Part shown: positions 47,000-56,011 of the stretch, one piece after another
Position numbering within the stretch: the first letter of the stretch is position 1
Layout: every line of letters begins with the position of its first letter
Assembly (NCBI RefSeq): GCF_000716715.1
Contig: NZ_JNYJ01000011.1
Span: 1 to 64,000 of the forward strand
From: Dactylosporangium aurantiacum
GTDB lineage: Bacteria; Actinomycetota; Actinomycetes; Mycobacteriales; Micromonosporaceae
Reading direction: 5' to 3'
Length of the DNA stretch: 64,000 nucleotides
Notes under the pieces: model-generated
What the model was told of the DNA's origin: nothing
The model's database searches: none
Seen by the model: only the letters and a program-made list of their open reading frames with translations
Translations under genes and position numbers: made by a program

Positions 47000-47806
47000 C
47001 TACGCTGCTGCCGTCTCCTCCGTCGTGCCCGCCGTGATCTGGTCCCGGGCCGCCGCCGCGCTGCCCAGGATGTCGATCTCGAGGCCCTTCGCCAGCCACG
47101 ACGCGCCGAAGCACAGCACCGCCGCGGTCTCGCCGATGATGAGGCTGTACGCGTCGGGCCAGCCGAACACCTTCGTCAGCGCGATGTACGCCACCGCGCC
47201 GGCGATCCCGGCCGCGCACGTGTAGTGGAACGATCGCCAGAACCGCGGGCTGAACCGCGCCCGGTGCCCGTCGCGCCGCTGCGTCCTGACCCCCTCCCGG
47301 CGGCCGAAGAAGTAGCTGATCACACCGAGGCTCAGGATGAACGTCGCGGCGCACACGTAGTGCACCTGCTCGACCAGGCCCTCGCCGAGCTTCTCCTGCA
47401 GCGGCGACAGCGCGACGGTGCCCCCGCCGGGCCGCCCGGTCGCGAACAGCGCCACCCCCACCGCCGCGACACCCGCGACGATGCTCAGCGTGTTCTCCAG
47501 GTTCCGCTCGAAGAACTTGTAGAAGATCAGGAAGAACGCGGTGACGCAGAGGCAGCTGACGAAGATGTCCCGCATGCCGGAGTAGTAGTACGCGCTCAGC
47601 GACCCCCGGGGTTTCCCGCCCTCGAACAGGAACCCGTCGCCGAGCAGGAGCGTCAGCGGCAGCAGGAGCCCCATGACGCCGATCAGGGTGCGCATGAGCA
47701 GGAACGAGCGCAGGTAGAGGATCCGGGACTTCAGGTTCTCGTCGGCCTGGTCCTGGCTGGAGTCGGGACGCTGCGGAGCGTCCACCGGTGGGGTGAGGTA
47801 TCCCAT
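47000..47806 (-). CDS. DUF998/Frag1-like membrane protein
   Basis: 268 aa. A hydrophilic N-terminus with DENLKSRILYLRSFLLM is followed by ~6-7 helices (LIGVMGLLLPLTLLLGDGFL, IFVSCLCVTAFFLIFYKFFE, LSIVAGVAAVGVALFA, YVCAATFILSLGVISYFFG). SLSAYYYSGMRDIFVSCLC is a recognisable motif of this membrane family. Function unknown. ATG 47806 has GGAGGG 6 bp upstream. It is isolated: convergent with der and 144 bp from the VOC gene. Confidence 0.75.
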   Translation of the reverse strand: MGYLTPPVDAPQRPDSSQDQADENLKSRILYLRSFLLMRTLIGVMGLLLPLTLLLGDGFLFEGGKPRGSLSAYYYSGMRDIFVSCLCVTAFFLIFYKFFERNLENTLSIVAGVAAVGVALFATGRPGGGTVALSPLQEKLGEGLVEQVHYVCAATFILSLGVISYFFGRREGVRTQRRDGHRARFSPRFWRSFHYTCAAGIAGAVAYIALTKVFGWPDAYSLIIGETAAVLCFGASWLAKGLEIDILGSAAAARDQITAGTTEETAAA

Positions 47807-47950
47807 GGTGCCCTCCAAGTGGTGTCACCTAGAGAGAGCGCGCTGTGACGTCCCTGATACGTCCAGCTCACCACGGATAACTGCGCCCCCGCCATCACCC
47901 CGCTGCGTCGTGCCCAGGTGCGGGCCGGTTGCGTCCTTCCCCCGGGCGGG

Positions 47951-48358
47951 TCACCCGTCCTGCCGCCGCGGTGGCCCCAGCAGGTCCCACTTGTTGCCGG
48001 CGATGTCCACGAAGACGACGACCTGGCCGTACACCTCGGACCGCGGCTCACCCACGAACTCGACCCCGGCCGCCCGCATCCGCGCGACCGCCGCCCCGAA
48101 GTCCTCCACCCGCAGGAAGAACCCGACCCGCCCCTGCACCTGCGCCCCGACCGCCGCCTGCTGCCGCTCACCGTCGGCCTTGGCCAGCAGCAGCCCCGTG
48201 CCACCACCCGGCGGCCGCACCACGACCCACCGCTTCGGCTCCCCGGCGTTCGTGGTCGAGGGCGAGTCCTCGGCCAGCTCGAAGCCCAGCACCTCGGTGA
48301 AGAAGGCGATCGCCGGGTCGTACTCCCGCACCACGAGCGTCACGAGATCAAGTCGCAT
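47951..48358 (-). CDS. VOC/glyoxalase-family protein
   Basis: 135 aa single VOC fold: DLVTLVVREYDPAIAFFTEV, LGFELAED, RWVVVRPPGGGTGLLLAKAD and VVFVDIAGNKWDLLGPP. The paired beta-alpha-beta-beta-beta units can bind a metal and catalyse isomerisation or thiol conjugation, or confer antibiotic binding. Metal ligands are not complete, so activity is unknown. ATG 48358. Confidence 0.88.
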   Translation of the reverse strand: MRLDLVTLVVREYDPAIAFFTEVLGFELAEDSPSTTNAGEPKRWVVVRPPGGGTGLLLAKADGERQQAAVGAQVQGRVGFFLRVEDFGAAVARMRAAGVEFVGEPRSEVYGQVVVFVDIAGNKWDLLGPPRRQDG

Positions 48359-48453
48359 CCCCGCACCCTAGTTGGGACGGGGGATACTCGTGCGCGGGAT
48401 GGGGAGGGCATGCGCTAGTCTGTAGCGGCTGCACCGGACGGCGTCCGGGTGCA

Positions 48454-48527
<74 letters not shown>

Positions 48528-48530
48528 CAG

Positions 48531-48574
48531 TGCAAGGGTTTTCGCAGGTCACAAGTCTGCGGGAGCCCTTTTTT
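48531..48574 (+). terminator. terminator after tRNA-Pro
   Basis: A hairpin with AAGGG...CCCTT and CGCAG...CTGCG arms is followed by a T-rich run (CCCTTTTTTCG). It is a rare T-tailed intrinsic terminator in this GC-rich window, directly after the tRNA. Confidence 0.75.
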
Positions 48575-48699
48575 CGTGTGTGAGCAGTTCGTCGAGGTCG
48601 AGCACGCCGCTGTTGGACCCCTTGACTCGACGGATGACGAGATGCTCCTGCTCAAGATCGAAAGCTCACCGAAGGTCTCGTCGGCGACTGGTCCGGACC

Positions 48700-48966
48700 C
48701 TGACACGCAGGACGTTGAACAAGCACAAGGGACTGCAGCAGTTCTTCAAGTACCTCGTTGACAAGGACGAGATGGACTGGTCGCCGATGGACCGGGTGAA
48801 TCAGCCGAAGACGCCGACTACAACACCGGCGCCCGTCTGCACGAGGTCGGCGATCTGTTGCTGACCGACCTCGACATGAACACCGAGTCCGTGGGATTAC
48901 GGCAAGGGGCCGAAGACTGCACGGGCCTTGAGTAAATACCTGCGGGCCCCGGGCGAAACGCCGTGA
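48700..48966 (+). pseudogene. decayed tyrosine-recombinase (integrase)
   Basis: Three fragments in different frames match phage-type integrases. First HKGLQQFFKYLVDKDEMDWS and PMDRVNQPK (core-binding end), 48722-48812. Next TGARLHEVGDLLLTDLDMNT (catalytic Arg region), 48825-48892. Last YGKGPKTARALSKYLRAPGE, with catalytic Lys, 48898-48963, then a stop. About 50 residues between the first two are deleted, the second-third join needs a frameshift, and the C-terminal His-Arg-Tyr half is gone. The rest of 48528-49205 holds no intact gene. Confidence 0.75.
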
Positions 48967-49205
48967 CGTCGACCAGGTCCCGAATGTGTGATCGGCCGAG
49001 CGTGGCGCCCCGGCCGTTGCTGCCGAGGTGTCGCTCATCGGCAGCAGCCGTACAAAGGCGAACATGCTCGTGAGCCCCAGGTAGGGCAGTCGCAGTAGCA
49101 CGTTGCATCATCCTGGCGTACCCCGTCTCGCGGTCTTCGGCAGTATCCGAGAACCGGCAGGTCACCGCCCATGGATTGAGGTTCCGGGACCTCCAGGTCA
49201 ACTGA

Positions 49206-52200
49206 TCACAGGGCCAGGCTGAGCGCGGCGAGTGTATCGGCTTCCAGCAGCCGGTACCCGGCCGCGCGGCTGATCGCGAGTGCCCGCCGGGCGTAGGTGC
49301 GGGCCTCGTCGGGGCGGCGCAGGTCGACGAGTGCGAGCGAGAGCCCGCTCAGCGCCGCGGCGTGGTGGTAGCCGTGCACCGTCTCGGAGGACAACTCGAT
49401 CGCCTCGCGGTACCGGACGGTCGCGGCCAGCGGATCCGCCAGCGCCCGGTGAGCGGTGCCGAGCATGCGCAGTGCGCCGACCTCGTTGCCGAGGTCCGTG
49501 ACCAGGCGGGAGATGGCCAACGCCTTGGCGGCCGTGTCGAGCGCCGCATGGTGCTGTCCGGCTTGGTTCTGTACATCGGCGATGTTCACCAGCGCAGTGG
49601 CCTCGCCGTGCAGGCTGCCGGCCGCACGGTGCAACGCCAGCGCCTCGTTGAGATGCCCCATGGCGGTCTCCACCTGGCCCATGCCCGCGAGGGCGGACCC
49701 GAGGCCGACCAGTGCCATGGCCCTGGTGCCGCGGCCCCCGGCACGGCGAAGCCAGGCCAGGGTCAAGGTGTACTGCTCGACGGCGCGCCGCAGCCGGCCG
49801 GTCTGCAGGTAGACCAGACCCAGGTTGGTCAGCGCCGCGGCGACGCCTTCCTCGGTGCCGATCTGGTCCGCCAGCTCAAGGACTCGCCGGAGGTACCGTT
49901 CTGCCTCGCCGAGCCGGCCGGAGTAGCAGCACAGCAGGCCGAGGTTGTTCAGGGTGCCGATCTCGCCGCGGGTCCATTGCGCGCGGCGGCACAGGGTGAG
50001 CGCCCGCGCCAGGTGCTCCGCTGCCTGGCGGTGGTCCCCCATGCTGTGGCGCGCGTTGCCGAGGGCGAGCTCCCCCGCTGCCTCCCCGGCAGGCGCTCCC
50101 GCTGCCGCGGCGGCGGCCCGTGCGGTGCTGCCGCACGACAGCCAGTCGGCGATCTCACGGCGGTGCCAGAAGTGGCCGCGCATGGCATCGGTGAGCAGCC
50201 AGGCCATCGACGGCGGGCCGTGCTCGGCCGCGTGCCGGATGGCAGCCACCAGGTTGGGTCGCTCGGTATCGAAGAACGCTGACGCCGCGGTCGGATCGTC
50301 CAGACCCGTCGCCTCGTGTGTCAGCGACGGCATGGGCAGCCGGGCCATCTGCGGGTACAGCGACCTCGCTGCGGCGTCGGCGGCAGACAGGTACCAGTCG
50401 TACAGCCGCCGTTGCGCCAGCCCCTGCTCGATGTCGTCGGATACCCGCTCCTTGGCGTAGTCACGGAGCAGGTCGTGCAGCGCGTACCGGCCGGATACGC
50501 GCTGCTCCACCAGGTACGCGGCAGTCAGCTGGTCGAGCAGCCGGCGGGCCTCCTCAGGTGCGGCGCCGGCCAGGGCCGCCGCCGCGGCGGCAGTGAAGTC
50601 GGGACCGGGCACCAGGCCGAGGAGCCGGAACAACCGCTGTGCCTCGGGCCTGAGCGCCGTGTACGAGTGGTCGAACGCGTCGCGTACCGAAGCTTCGCCG
50701 TCGCCGTCGATGCGCAGCGTGTCCATGCGGCCGACGGCACGCAACTCCGCGAGGTAGTCGGCGACGCGCCGGTGCGGGTTGTCCACAAGGTGGGCGGCGG
50801 CAATGCGTAACGCCAACGGCAGACAGCAGCACGCCCCGGCGAGTTCGAGACCGGCCGAAGACTCGGCCTGGATCCGGCGGTCGCCGACGATCTGGGACAG
50901 CAACGCGACCGCTTTGTCCGGCGCGAGTACGTCGAGCACCACCCGGCGGGCACCGTCCCGGGCGACGAGGCCGCTCAGCCGATCCCTGCTGGTGATCAGG
51001 GCAAGGCTGCCGGGGCCACCGGGCAGCAACGGCCGGATCTGGTCTGGATGGTTGGCGTTGTCAAGGAGCACCAGGACCCGCCGGTCGGCGAGCAGGCTGC
51101 GGTACGCGCCAATGGCCTCGTCGAGCTCGTCCGGTACCTGCTCGGCGGGCACGCCCAGGTCGCGGAGCAGCCGGCCGAGCGCGTCGAGCGGCGGTGTCGG
51201 CGTTGCGGCCGAATAGCCGTGCAGGTTCAGGTACAGCTGCCCGTCGGGAAAACGGTCCCGCACTCGATGTGCCCAGTGCACCGCCAGGGCGGTCTTGCCG
51301 ATCCCCCCGGAGCCGGTGATCGCGGTGATCACCACGGTCGCGGTCTCGTCCAGGATGGCGTCGAGCTGGTCGAGCTCGCCGGCCCGGCCGGTGAAGTCCG
51401 CCACGTCGGGTGGCAATTGCGCCGGCACGCCGGCGGCGGCGTGAGCGGAGGTGGTGCGGACCAGCTCCAGCGTCGGATCGGAGCGGAGGATCGCCTCGTG
51501 CAACCACTGCAACGCTGTCGCGGGCTCCACCCCCAACTCGTCGGCGAGCAGCGCACGGCCCTGCCGGTACGCCTCCAACGCCTCCGCCTGCCGGCCGGCG
51601 CGGTACAGGGCCAACATCAGGTGCTCGCGCAGCCGCTCCCGGTACGGCTGCGCCTTCACCTGCACGGTCAGGTCAGCCACCAACTCGAGGTGCCTCCCCA
51701 GCTCCAGTTCGACGCCGACGTGGTCCTCGACCACTGCCAACCTCTGCTCTTCCAGATGCTGCGCGTGTTGCGTGACCAGCGGCACGCCAGTGATGTCCGC
51801 GTACGGGGCCGCGCGCCACAGCGCAAGCGCGTCGGCGAAGCACGCGCTCGCGGCGACAAGATCCGACTCCCGGTGGGCGGCGCGGCCCTTCGCGGCCAGC
51901 TCGGCGAAGACGTGCTCGTCCAGCTCGCCCGGGCTTACCAGCACCGCGTACCCGGCGGGCGTGTGCCGGACCCGCTGGTCATCGTCGAGGGCCTGGCGCA
52001 GCCGCCGGATGTAGATCTGCAGGGTCTTGCGGGCGCTCGGCGGTGCCGCACCCTCCCAGATCGAGTCGATCAGGACATCGACCGGGACCGGCCGTCCCGC
52101 GCTGCACAACAGGACGGCCAGCACCCGACGCAGCATCGGCGCATGCAGCCGGATCTCTTTGCCACCGCGCGACACCGTCAACGGCCCCAACACGTTGAAC

Positions 52201-52208
52201 TCAATCAC
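49206..52208 (-). CDS. SARP-family regulator with NB-ARC and TPR domains (AfsR-like)
   Basis: 1000 aa. An N-terminal winged-helix DNA-binding domain (EFNVLGPLTVSRGGKEIRL, TLQIYIRRLRQALDDDQR) leads to the bacterial transcriptional activation domain (~95-245; AGRQAEALEAYRQGRALLAD). A STAND ATPase with Walker A GSGGIGKTALAVHW (~300) and Walker B RRVLVLLDNA follows, then TPRs (~680-990). AfsR-type SARPs activate antibiotic or exoprotein genes when the sensor is triggered. GTG 52208 has GGGGGA upstream. The intergenic region to the divergent secreted-protein gene holds two 11-bp-spaced heptamer arrays that fit SARP binding. Confidence 0.92.
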   Translation of the reverse strand: MIEFNVLGPLTVSRGGKEIRLHAPMLRRVLAVLLCSAGRPVPVDVLIDSIWEGAAPPSARKTLQIYIRRLRQALDDDQRVRHTPAGYAVLVSPGELDEHVFAELAAKGRAAHRESDLVAASACFADALALWRAAPYADITGVPLVTQHAQHLEEQRLAVVEDHVGVELELGRHLELVADLTVQVKAQPYRERLREHLMLALYRAGRQAEALEAYRQGRALLADELGVEPATALQWLHEAILRSDPTLELVRTTSAHAAAGVPAQLPPDVADFTGRAGELDQLDAILDETATVVITAITGSGGIGKTALAVHWAHRVRDRFPDGQLYLNLHGYSAATPTPPLDALGRLLRDLGVPAEQVPDELDEAIGAYRSLLADRRVLVLLDNANHPDQIRPLLPGGPGSLALITSRDRLSGLVARDGARRVVLDVLAPDKAVALLSQIVGDRRIQAESSAGLELAGACCCLPLALRIAAAHLVDNPHRRVADYLAELRAVGRMDTLRIDGDGEASVRDAFDHSYTALRPEAQRLFRLLGLVPGPDFTAAAAAALAGAAPEEARRLLDQLTAAYLVEQRVSGRYALHDLLRDYAKERVSDDIEQGLAQRRLYDWYLSAADAAARSLYPQMARLPMPSLTHEATGLDDPTAASAFFDTERPNLVAAIRHAAEHGPPSMAWLLTDAMRGHFWHRREIADWLSCGSTARAAAAAAGAPAGEAAGELALGNARHSMGDHRQAAEHLARALTLCRRAQWTRGEIGTLNNLGLLCCYSGRLGEAERYLRRVLELADQIGTEEGVAAALTNLGLVYLQTGRLRRAVEQYTLTLAWLRRAGGRGTRAMALVGLGSALAGMGQVETAMGHLNEALALHRAAGSLHGEATALVNIADVQNQAGQHHAALDTAAKALAISRLVTDLGNEVGALRMLGTAHRALADPLAATVRYREAIELSSETVHGYHHAAALSGLSLALVDLRRPDEARTYARRALAISRAAGYRLLEADTLAALSLAL

Positions 52209-52243
52209 TGCGTCCCCCGCTTTGATCGGCTCGCTCGGCCACC

Positions 52244-52249
52244 AAACTA
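52244..52249 (-). promoter_or_regulatory. possible -10 of the SARP gene promoter
   Basis: Reading the minus strand, TAGTTT lies 19 bases after the last heptamer of the array at 52269-52297 and ~36 bases before the SARP start. This is where a SARP-activated -10 would fall. Based on spacing only. Confidence 0.4.
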
Positions 52250-52268
52250 GGCCGGGGTCGCTGACAGC

Positions 52269-52297
52269 CGCAACCACGCCGCAACCGAGGCGCTACC
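52269..52297. promoter_or_regulatory. SARP-type heptamer array near regulator
   Basis: CGCAACC-N4-CGCAACC-N4-CGCTACC, exact 11-bp period over three units. Direct heptamers one helical turn apart are the hallmark of SARP binding sites. It lies 61-89 bp upstream of the SARP gene. Confidence 0.7.
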
Positions 52298-52453
52298 GCC
52301 GGCACACGAACTCGGCATTGCGCTCGCGGTGACGGCCACGCTCGCCGCCGCGCCGGCCTCGCCGCGGTTGCGGCCGAGCCAGAACGCCCACACCACGCGA
52401 GGCATTGCTCTCACAAGTCGCAAGGCCTGCGGATTCGCAGAGGAACGAAGTGA

Positions 52454-52482
52454 CGCAACCGCGCCGCTACCGATGCGCAAGC
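52454..52482. promoter_or_regulatory. SARP-type heptamer array near secreted-protein gene
   Basis: CGCAACC-N4-CGCTACC-N4-CGCAAGC, again exactly 11 bp apart, 77-105 bp upstream of the secreted-protein start. The same heptamers occur in the array at 52269-52297. Presumed target of the divergent SARP. Confidence 0.7.
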
Positions 52483-52558
52483 GGTGCGAATGACGATTAC
52501 CGCCGACAGAAAGCGGCCCACGAGACCGCCTCAGACCTATCGAGAGGCTCAATTCTTC

Positions 52559-53008
52559 ATGCGCGACACACGTCCCTCTACGAACAGCATCAAGAAGAGC
52601 AAGAAGAGCAAGGTGAGCATCGGTGTCGCCGCCACCGTTCTCGCGGCCGCGACAGCCGTCATCGCCACGCCGGGTGCGGCGTGGGCGGCGTACGACAGCG
52701 TCTACTGCGACGTGAGTTTTCCCTCGAAGACGACCTGTGTCACCACGCCGGACATCTACCCGCACTCCTCCCAGTACTGGCTGCGGTACCGGCTGCCGTC
52801 GCTCACCGCGGTCAAGCTCGTCGACCGCACCACCGGCACCGTCGTCGCGCAGACCGGTTCCGGCCTCACCGCGAACGACGCCTGGCACACCTACTACGGT
52901 CTCAACGCCAGTCACAAGTACCGGCTCGAGGTCGCCGTGGGCTTCTCCGCCGGTGGGCGCTCCCGGCTGGCCAACTGCACGACCAGGCCCGACGGAAGCT
53001 CCTGCTGA
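52559..53008 (+). CDS. small secreted protein of unknown function
   Basis: 149 aa. A basic N-terminus (SIKKSKKSKVS), hydrophobic core (IGVAATVLAAATAVIATPG) and AWA-AY cleavage site form a Sec signal peptide. The mature ~100 residues contain four Cys (YCDVSF, KTTCVTT, ANCTTR, SSC-end) likely in two disulfides, and a YWLRYRLPSLTAVKLVDRTT stretch. No family recognised. ATG 52559 is preferred to ATG 52484, since GAGAGG lies upstream and the signal peptide then has normal length. It is the probable target of the divergent SARP. The 350-bp gap upstream contains only its regulatory sites. Confidence 0.8.
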   Translation: MRDTRPSTNSIKKSKKSKVSIGVAATVLAAATAVIATPGAAWAAYDSVYCDVSFPSKTTCVTTPDIYPHSSQYWLRYRLPSLTAVKLVDRTTGTVVAQTGSGLTANDAWHTYYGLNASHKYRLEVAVGFSAGGRSRLANCTTRPDGSSC

Positions 53009-53024
53009 GGGATGTCGATGTGAC

Positions 53025-53058
53025 GAGCCGGCCCTGGGCGGGTGCCCAAGGCCGGCTC
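53025..53058 (+). terminator. hairpin after secreted-protein gene
   Basis: GAGCCGGCCCTGGGC (53025-53039) pairs with GCCCAAGGCCGGCTC (53044-53058), one mismatch, loop GGGT. It lies 17 bp after the stop codon, between convergent genes. Confidence 0.7.
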
Positions 53059-53164
53059 GGACGTCGGTGCATGGGGACAGTTCTCGCACCCGTCGGCGAC
53101 GTCATCCGGCGGCAGTACGCCGAGATGGCCGCGATTGCCGTCCGCCGGCGCGGCAGAGGGTCCG

Positions 53165-55714
53165 TCAGTCGCGTTGGTCGTCGCCGGTGCGGGGTGGCGC
53201 GCCGAGGGCGGCGAGGCGGGCGGCCACGTCGTCGGCATCCGGTGAGCCGAGGCGGGTGTGCAGGGCCAGAGCGTGTTCGTAGTGGTGCCGGGCGCGGACG
53301 AGGTCGCCGAGCAGGTGGTGGGCGCGGCCGGCACCGGTGTGGGCGCGGGCCTGCTGATCGGGGATGACGCTGGTGCTCAGGGCCGTGATGTGGTGGGTCA
53401 GCGCGTCGGCAGGGCGGCCGGCGGCGAGGGCGGCTTCGCCCAGGCCGTTGAGCGCTCGGATTTCGCCGCCGCGCTCACCTGACTCCCGGAAGAGGGTGAG
53501 GGCCTGCCTGTGGAGCGCGATGGCCTGCTCGGGCCGGCCGAGGTGGGTCTGGACACTGCCGAGGCCGAACAGCGCCCAGGCTTCCCCGCGCGGGTAGCCG
53601 GCCTGTCGGTACAGGGCCAGCGCCTGCTCCTGGCGGTCGGCGGCTTCCTGGTAGCGGCCCAGCCCCATCTCGGCGAGGCCGAGGTTGTGCAGCGCCATGG
53701 CTTCGCCGATGGTGTGGGAGGTCTGTCGGTACAGGGCCAGTGCCTGCTCGAGGTGGTCGGCAGCGGCCTGATGGCGGCCCAGGTGGTCCTCTGCGACACC
53801 GAGGTTGTGCAGCGCTATGGCTTCGCCGGTGGTGTGGGAGGTCTGTCGGTACAGGGCCAGCGCCTGCTCCGAGCGGTCGGCGGCGGCCTGGTAGAAGCCT
53901 CGATGGTCCTCGACGACGCCGAGGTTCGTCAGCACGCGGGCCTGGCCGACCAGGTCGCCGGCCTGCTGGAACAGCGCTGACGCCTGGACGAAATGCTCCG
54001 TGGCCAGCTCCAGCCGGTCGAGGCGACCGTTGGTGGTGCCGAGGCCGAGCTGCGCGTGGGCCTGCCCGGCCAGATCACCGGTCTGCCGGGCGGCGTCGCG
54101 GGCGTGTGTGTGGATGGTGAGCGCGTCGATGTAGTGGCCGCTCTCGAGGTAGCGGTACAGGGTCATCGACAACTGCACGGTGTGGACGGGCCAGCCGTGG
54201 GTGGCGGTGTGCGCGGCGGCGGCCACCAGGCAGGGCCGTTCGGTGTCCAGCCACCGCCGGGCGGCGCCGGGGCCGGTCAGGTCCGGGGTCGGGGTGGTGG
54301 CCGGCGCGGCGGTGCCGGGCCGGCTGTGGGCATCGACGAGGCGCAGCTGTTGCGTGGCGGCCGCGGCGGTGACCAGGTAGTAGTCGAACAGCCGGGTCGA
54401 CGCCGCCCGGCGGTCGGCGTCGGCGTCGTGTTCGGCGGTGAGGGTGGTGGCGTAGGCGCGGAGCAGGTCGTGCATGCCGTACCTGGCCGGGCCGGTGGGG
54501 TGCACGAGGTGGGCCCGGGCGAGCCGGTCGAGGGCGAGGCGGGCCTGCGACAGGCTGGTGTCGGTGAGCGCGGCGGTGGCGTAGGCATCGATGTCGGGGC
54601 CGGGGTGCAGGCCCAGCAGCCGGAAGGTGCGGGCGGCGTCGGCCGGCAGGTGGCGCATCGACCAGGAGAACACCGCCGTGACGGCGGCGCGGGGGTCGCC
54701 GTCGGCGGCGAGCAGGTCCAGGCGGTGCTGCTGGTCGGCCAGTTCCATGACCAGTTCGGCCAGCGGGGTGGTGGGGCGGGCGACGGCGAGCTCGGCGGCG
54801 ATCCGTAGCGCCAAGGGGAGATGGGCGCATTGGGTGGCGAGGGTGGTGGCGGCGTCAGGGTCGACGTCGACGCGGTGGCCGATGAGCCGGCGCAGCAACG
54901 TGATCGCGTCGGCCGGGGGGAGCAGGTCGAGGTCGAGGCGGTGGGCGCCGTTGACGGCGACCAGTCCGGCGAGGCTGTCCCGGCTGGTCACCACCACCAG
55001 GCAGGAACCGGTTCCAGGGAGGAGGGGACGGACCTGGTCGACGGTGGCGGCGTTGTCGAGCGCGATGAGCAGGCGCCGGCCAGTGAGCTCGGTGCGGTAG
55101 CGGGCGGCGCGTTCGTCGAGGTCGGCGGGGATGTCGGTGCCTGGCACCCCGAGGGCGGTGAGGAACTGGGCCAGCACCTCGGCGGGGGTGGCGGGCTGGT
55201 CGGGGTCATAGCCGCGCAGGTTGACGTACAGCTGCCCGTCGGGGAACCGGTCGAGGGTCTGGTGTGCCCAGTGCACCGCGAGGGCGGTCTTGCCCACGCC
55301 GGCCGTGCCGGCGATCGCGGCGATCACCACCGCGGTCGGCCGGTCATCGTCGTCGAGCAGCTTGGTGAGCTGTCGCAGCTGGTCGGTGCGGCCGACGAAG
55401 CCGGCCACGTCGGCGGGCAGTTGCGCCGGAACGGGTCGTCCGTGCGCCGGGGGAGTGCCGGCGGCGCTTGTCGGGGCCTCGTCTGCGGGCCGCTGGTCGG
55501 TGCCGTCGAGCGCGGACTGGCAGAACCGGTCCCGTTCGGTGCCGCTGAGCGCGAACGCGTCGGCCAGCCGTCGTACCGTTGCAGGCCGGGCGCGGCCGGT
55601 CTGGCCGGCTTCGAGGTTACGGATGGTGCGCACGCTCACACCCGTTGTGGCTGCCAGGTCTTCCTGCGTCATACCAAGCCGCCGGCGGTGGGCCCGTACC
55701 TGCGCGCTGAACAT
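53165..55714 (-). CDS. XRE-NB-ARC-TPR STAND regulator
   Basis: 849 aa. N-terminal HTH_3/XRE (VRAHRRRLGMTQEDLAATTG, VSVRTIRNLEAG; residues ~1-60), then a STAND NB-ARC ATPase with Walker A GTAGVGKTALAVHWAH (~140) and Walker B RRLLIALDNA. The C-terminal half has ~7 TPRs (ALALYRQTSHTTGEAIALHN, nearly identical copies at ~600-720). It is a ligand- or partner-gated regulator. ATG 55714 has AAAGGA upstream. It is convergent with the secreted-protein gene. The nearly identical TPR copies point to recent duplication. Confidence 0.92.
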   Translation of the reverse strand: MFSAQVRAHRRRLGMTQEDLAATTGVSVRTIRNLEAGQTGRARPATVRRLADAFALSGTERDRFCQSALDGTDQRPADEAPTSAAGTPPAHGRPVPAQLPADVAGFVGRTDQLRQLTKLLDDDDRPTAVVIAAIAGTAGVGKTALAVHWAHQTLDRFPDGQLYVNLRGYDPDQPATPAEVLAQFLTALGVPGTDIPADLDERAARYRTELTGRRLLIALDNAATVDQVRPLLPGTGSCLVVVTSRDSLAGLVAVNGAHRLDLDLLPPADAITLLRRLIGHRVDVDPDAATTLATQCAHLPLALRIAAELAVARPTTPLAELVMELADQQHRLDLLAADGDPRAAVTAVFSWSMRHLPADAARTFRLLGLHPGPDIDAYATAALTDTSLSQARLALDRLARAHLVHPTGPARYGMHDLLRAYATTLTAEHDADADRRAASTRLFDYYLVTAAAATQQLRLVDAHSRPGTAAPATTPTPDLTGPGAARRWLDTERPCLVAAAAHTATHGWPVHTVQLSMTLYRYLESGHYIDALTIHTHARDAARQTGDLAGQAHAQLGLGTTNGRLDRLELATEHFVQASALFQQAGDLVGQARVLTNLGVVEDHRGFYQAAADRSEQALALYRQTSHTTGEAIALHNLGVAEDHLGRHQAAADHLEQALALYRQTSHTIGEAMALHNLGLAEMGLGRYQEAADRQEQALALYRQAGYPRGEAWALFGLGSVQTHLGRPEQAIALHRQALTLFRESGERGGEIRALNGLGEAALAAGRPADALTHHITALSTSVIPDQQARAHTGAGRAHHLLGDLVRARHHYEHALALHTRLGSPDADDVAARLAALGAPPRTGDDQRD

Positions 55715-55872
55715 CCGATCCTTTCCGTGCCGGCCCCAGCACCCGCTGGGCGAGGACCGGCGCATCGGCCCGACCGGTGCCGTGCCCATGATGCCGACTG
55801 GCGAAGTTGCCGGTCAACTGCCGCCCATTGACCTGGCGGTCACCACCGCGTCCGGCGATCGTAAGGGGATGT

Positions 55873-55913
55873 CCGGCGGAGGTGCCGATACCAGGTATCC
55901 GCACTTCCGCCGG
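55873..55913. promoter_or_regulatory. 41-bp near-perfect inverted repeat
   Basis: CCGGCGGAGGTGCCGATACC (55873-55892) and GGTATCCGCACTTCCGCCGG (55894-55913) are complementary except one C/C mismatch and one G/T pair, around a central A. The 297-bp gap 55715-56011 holds nothing else. It could be the terminator of the upstream gene or an operator for the STAND regulator. Confidence 0.65.
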
Positions 55914-56011
55914 GAAGACGCGCGCCAGGGTCATGGGCCGGCAAACGGGGGCGGCCCATCACCCTGCGGGCGCGGCATCAGGGTGCCGGAGGGCACCCGC
56001 CGGGGCTGCCG

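Noticed and set aside
48818..49201. 127-codon minus-strand frame near the integrase relic
   Set aside because: No ribosome site, no domain, and it overlaps integrase fragments on the other strand.
53600..53920. DNA repeat within the STAND regulator as a mobile element
   Set aside because: The similarity comes from consecutive TPR-coding units in frame, not an insertion sequence.
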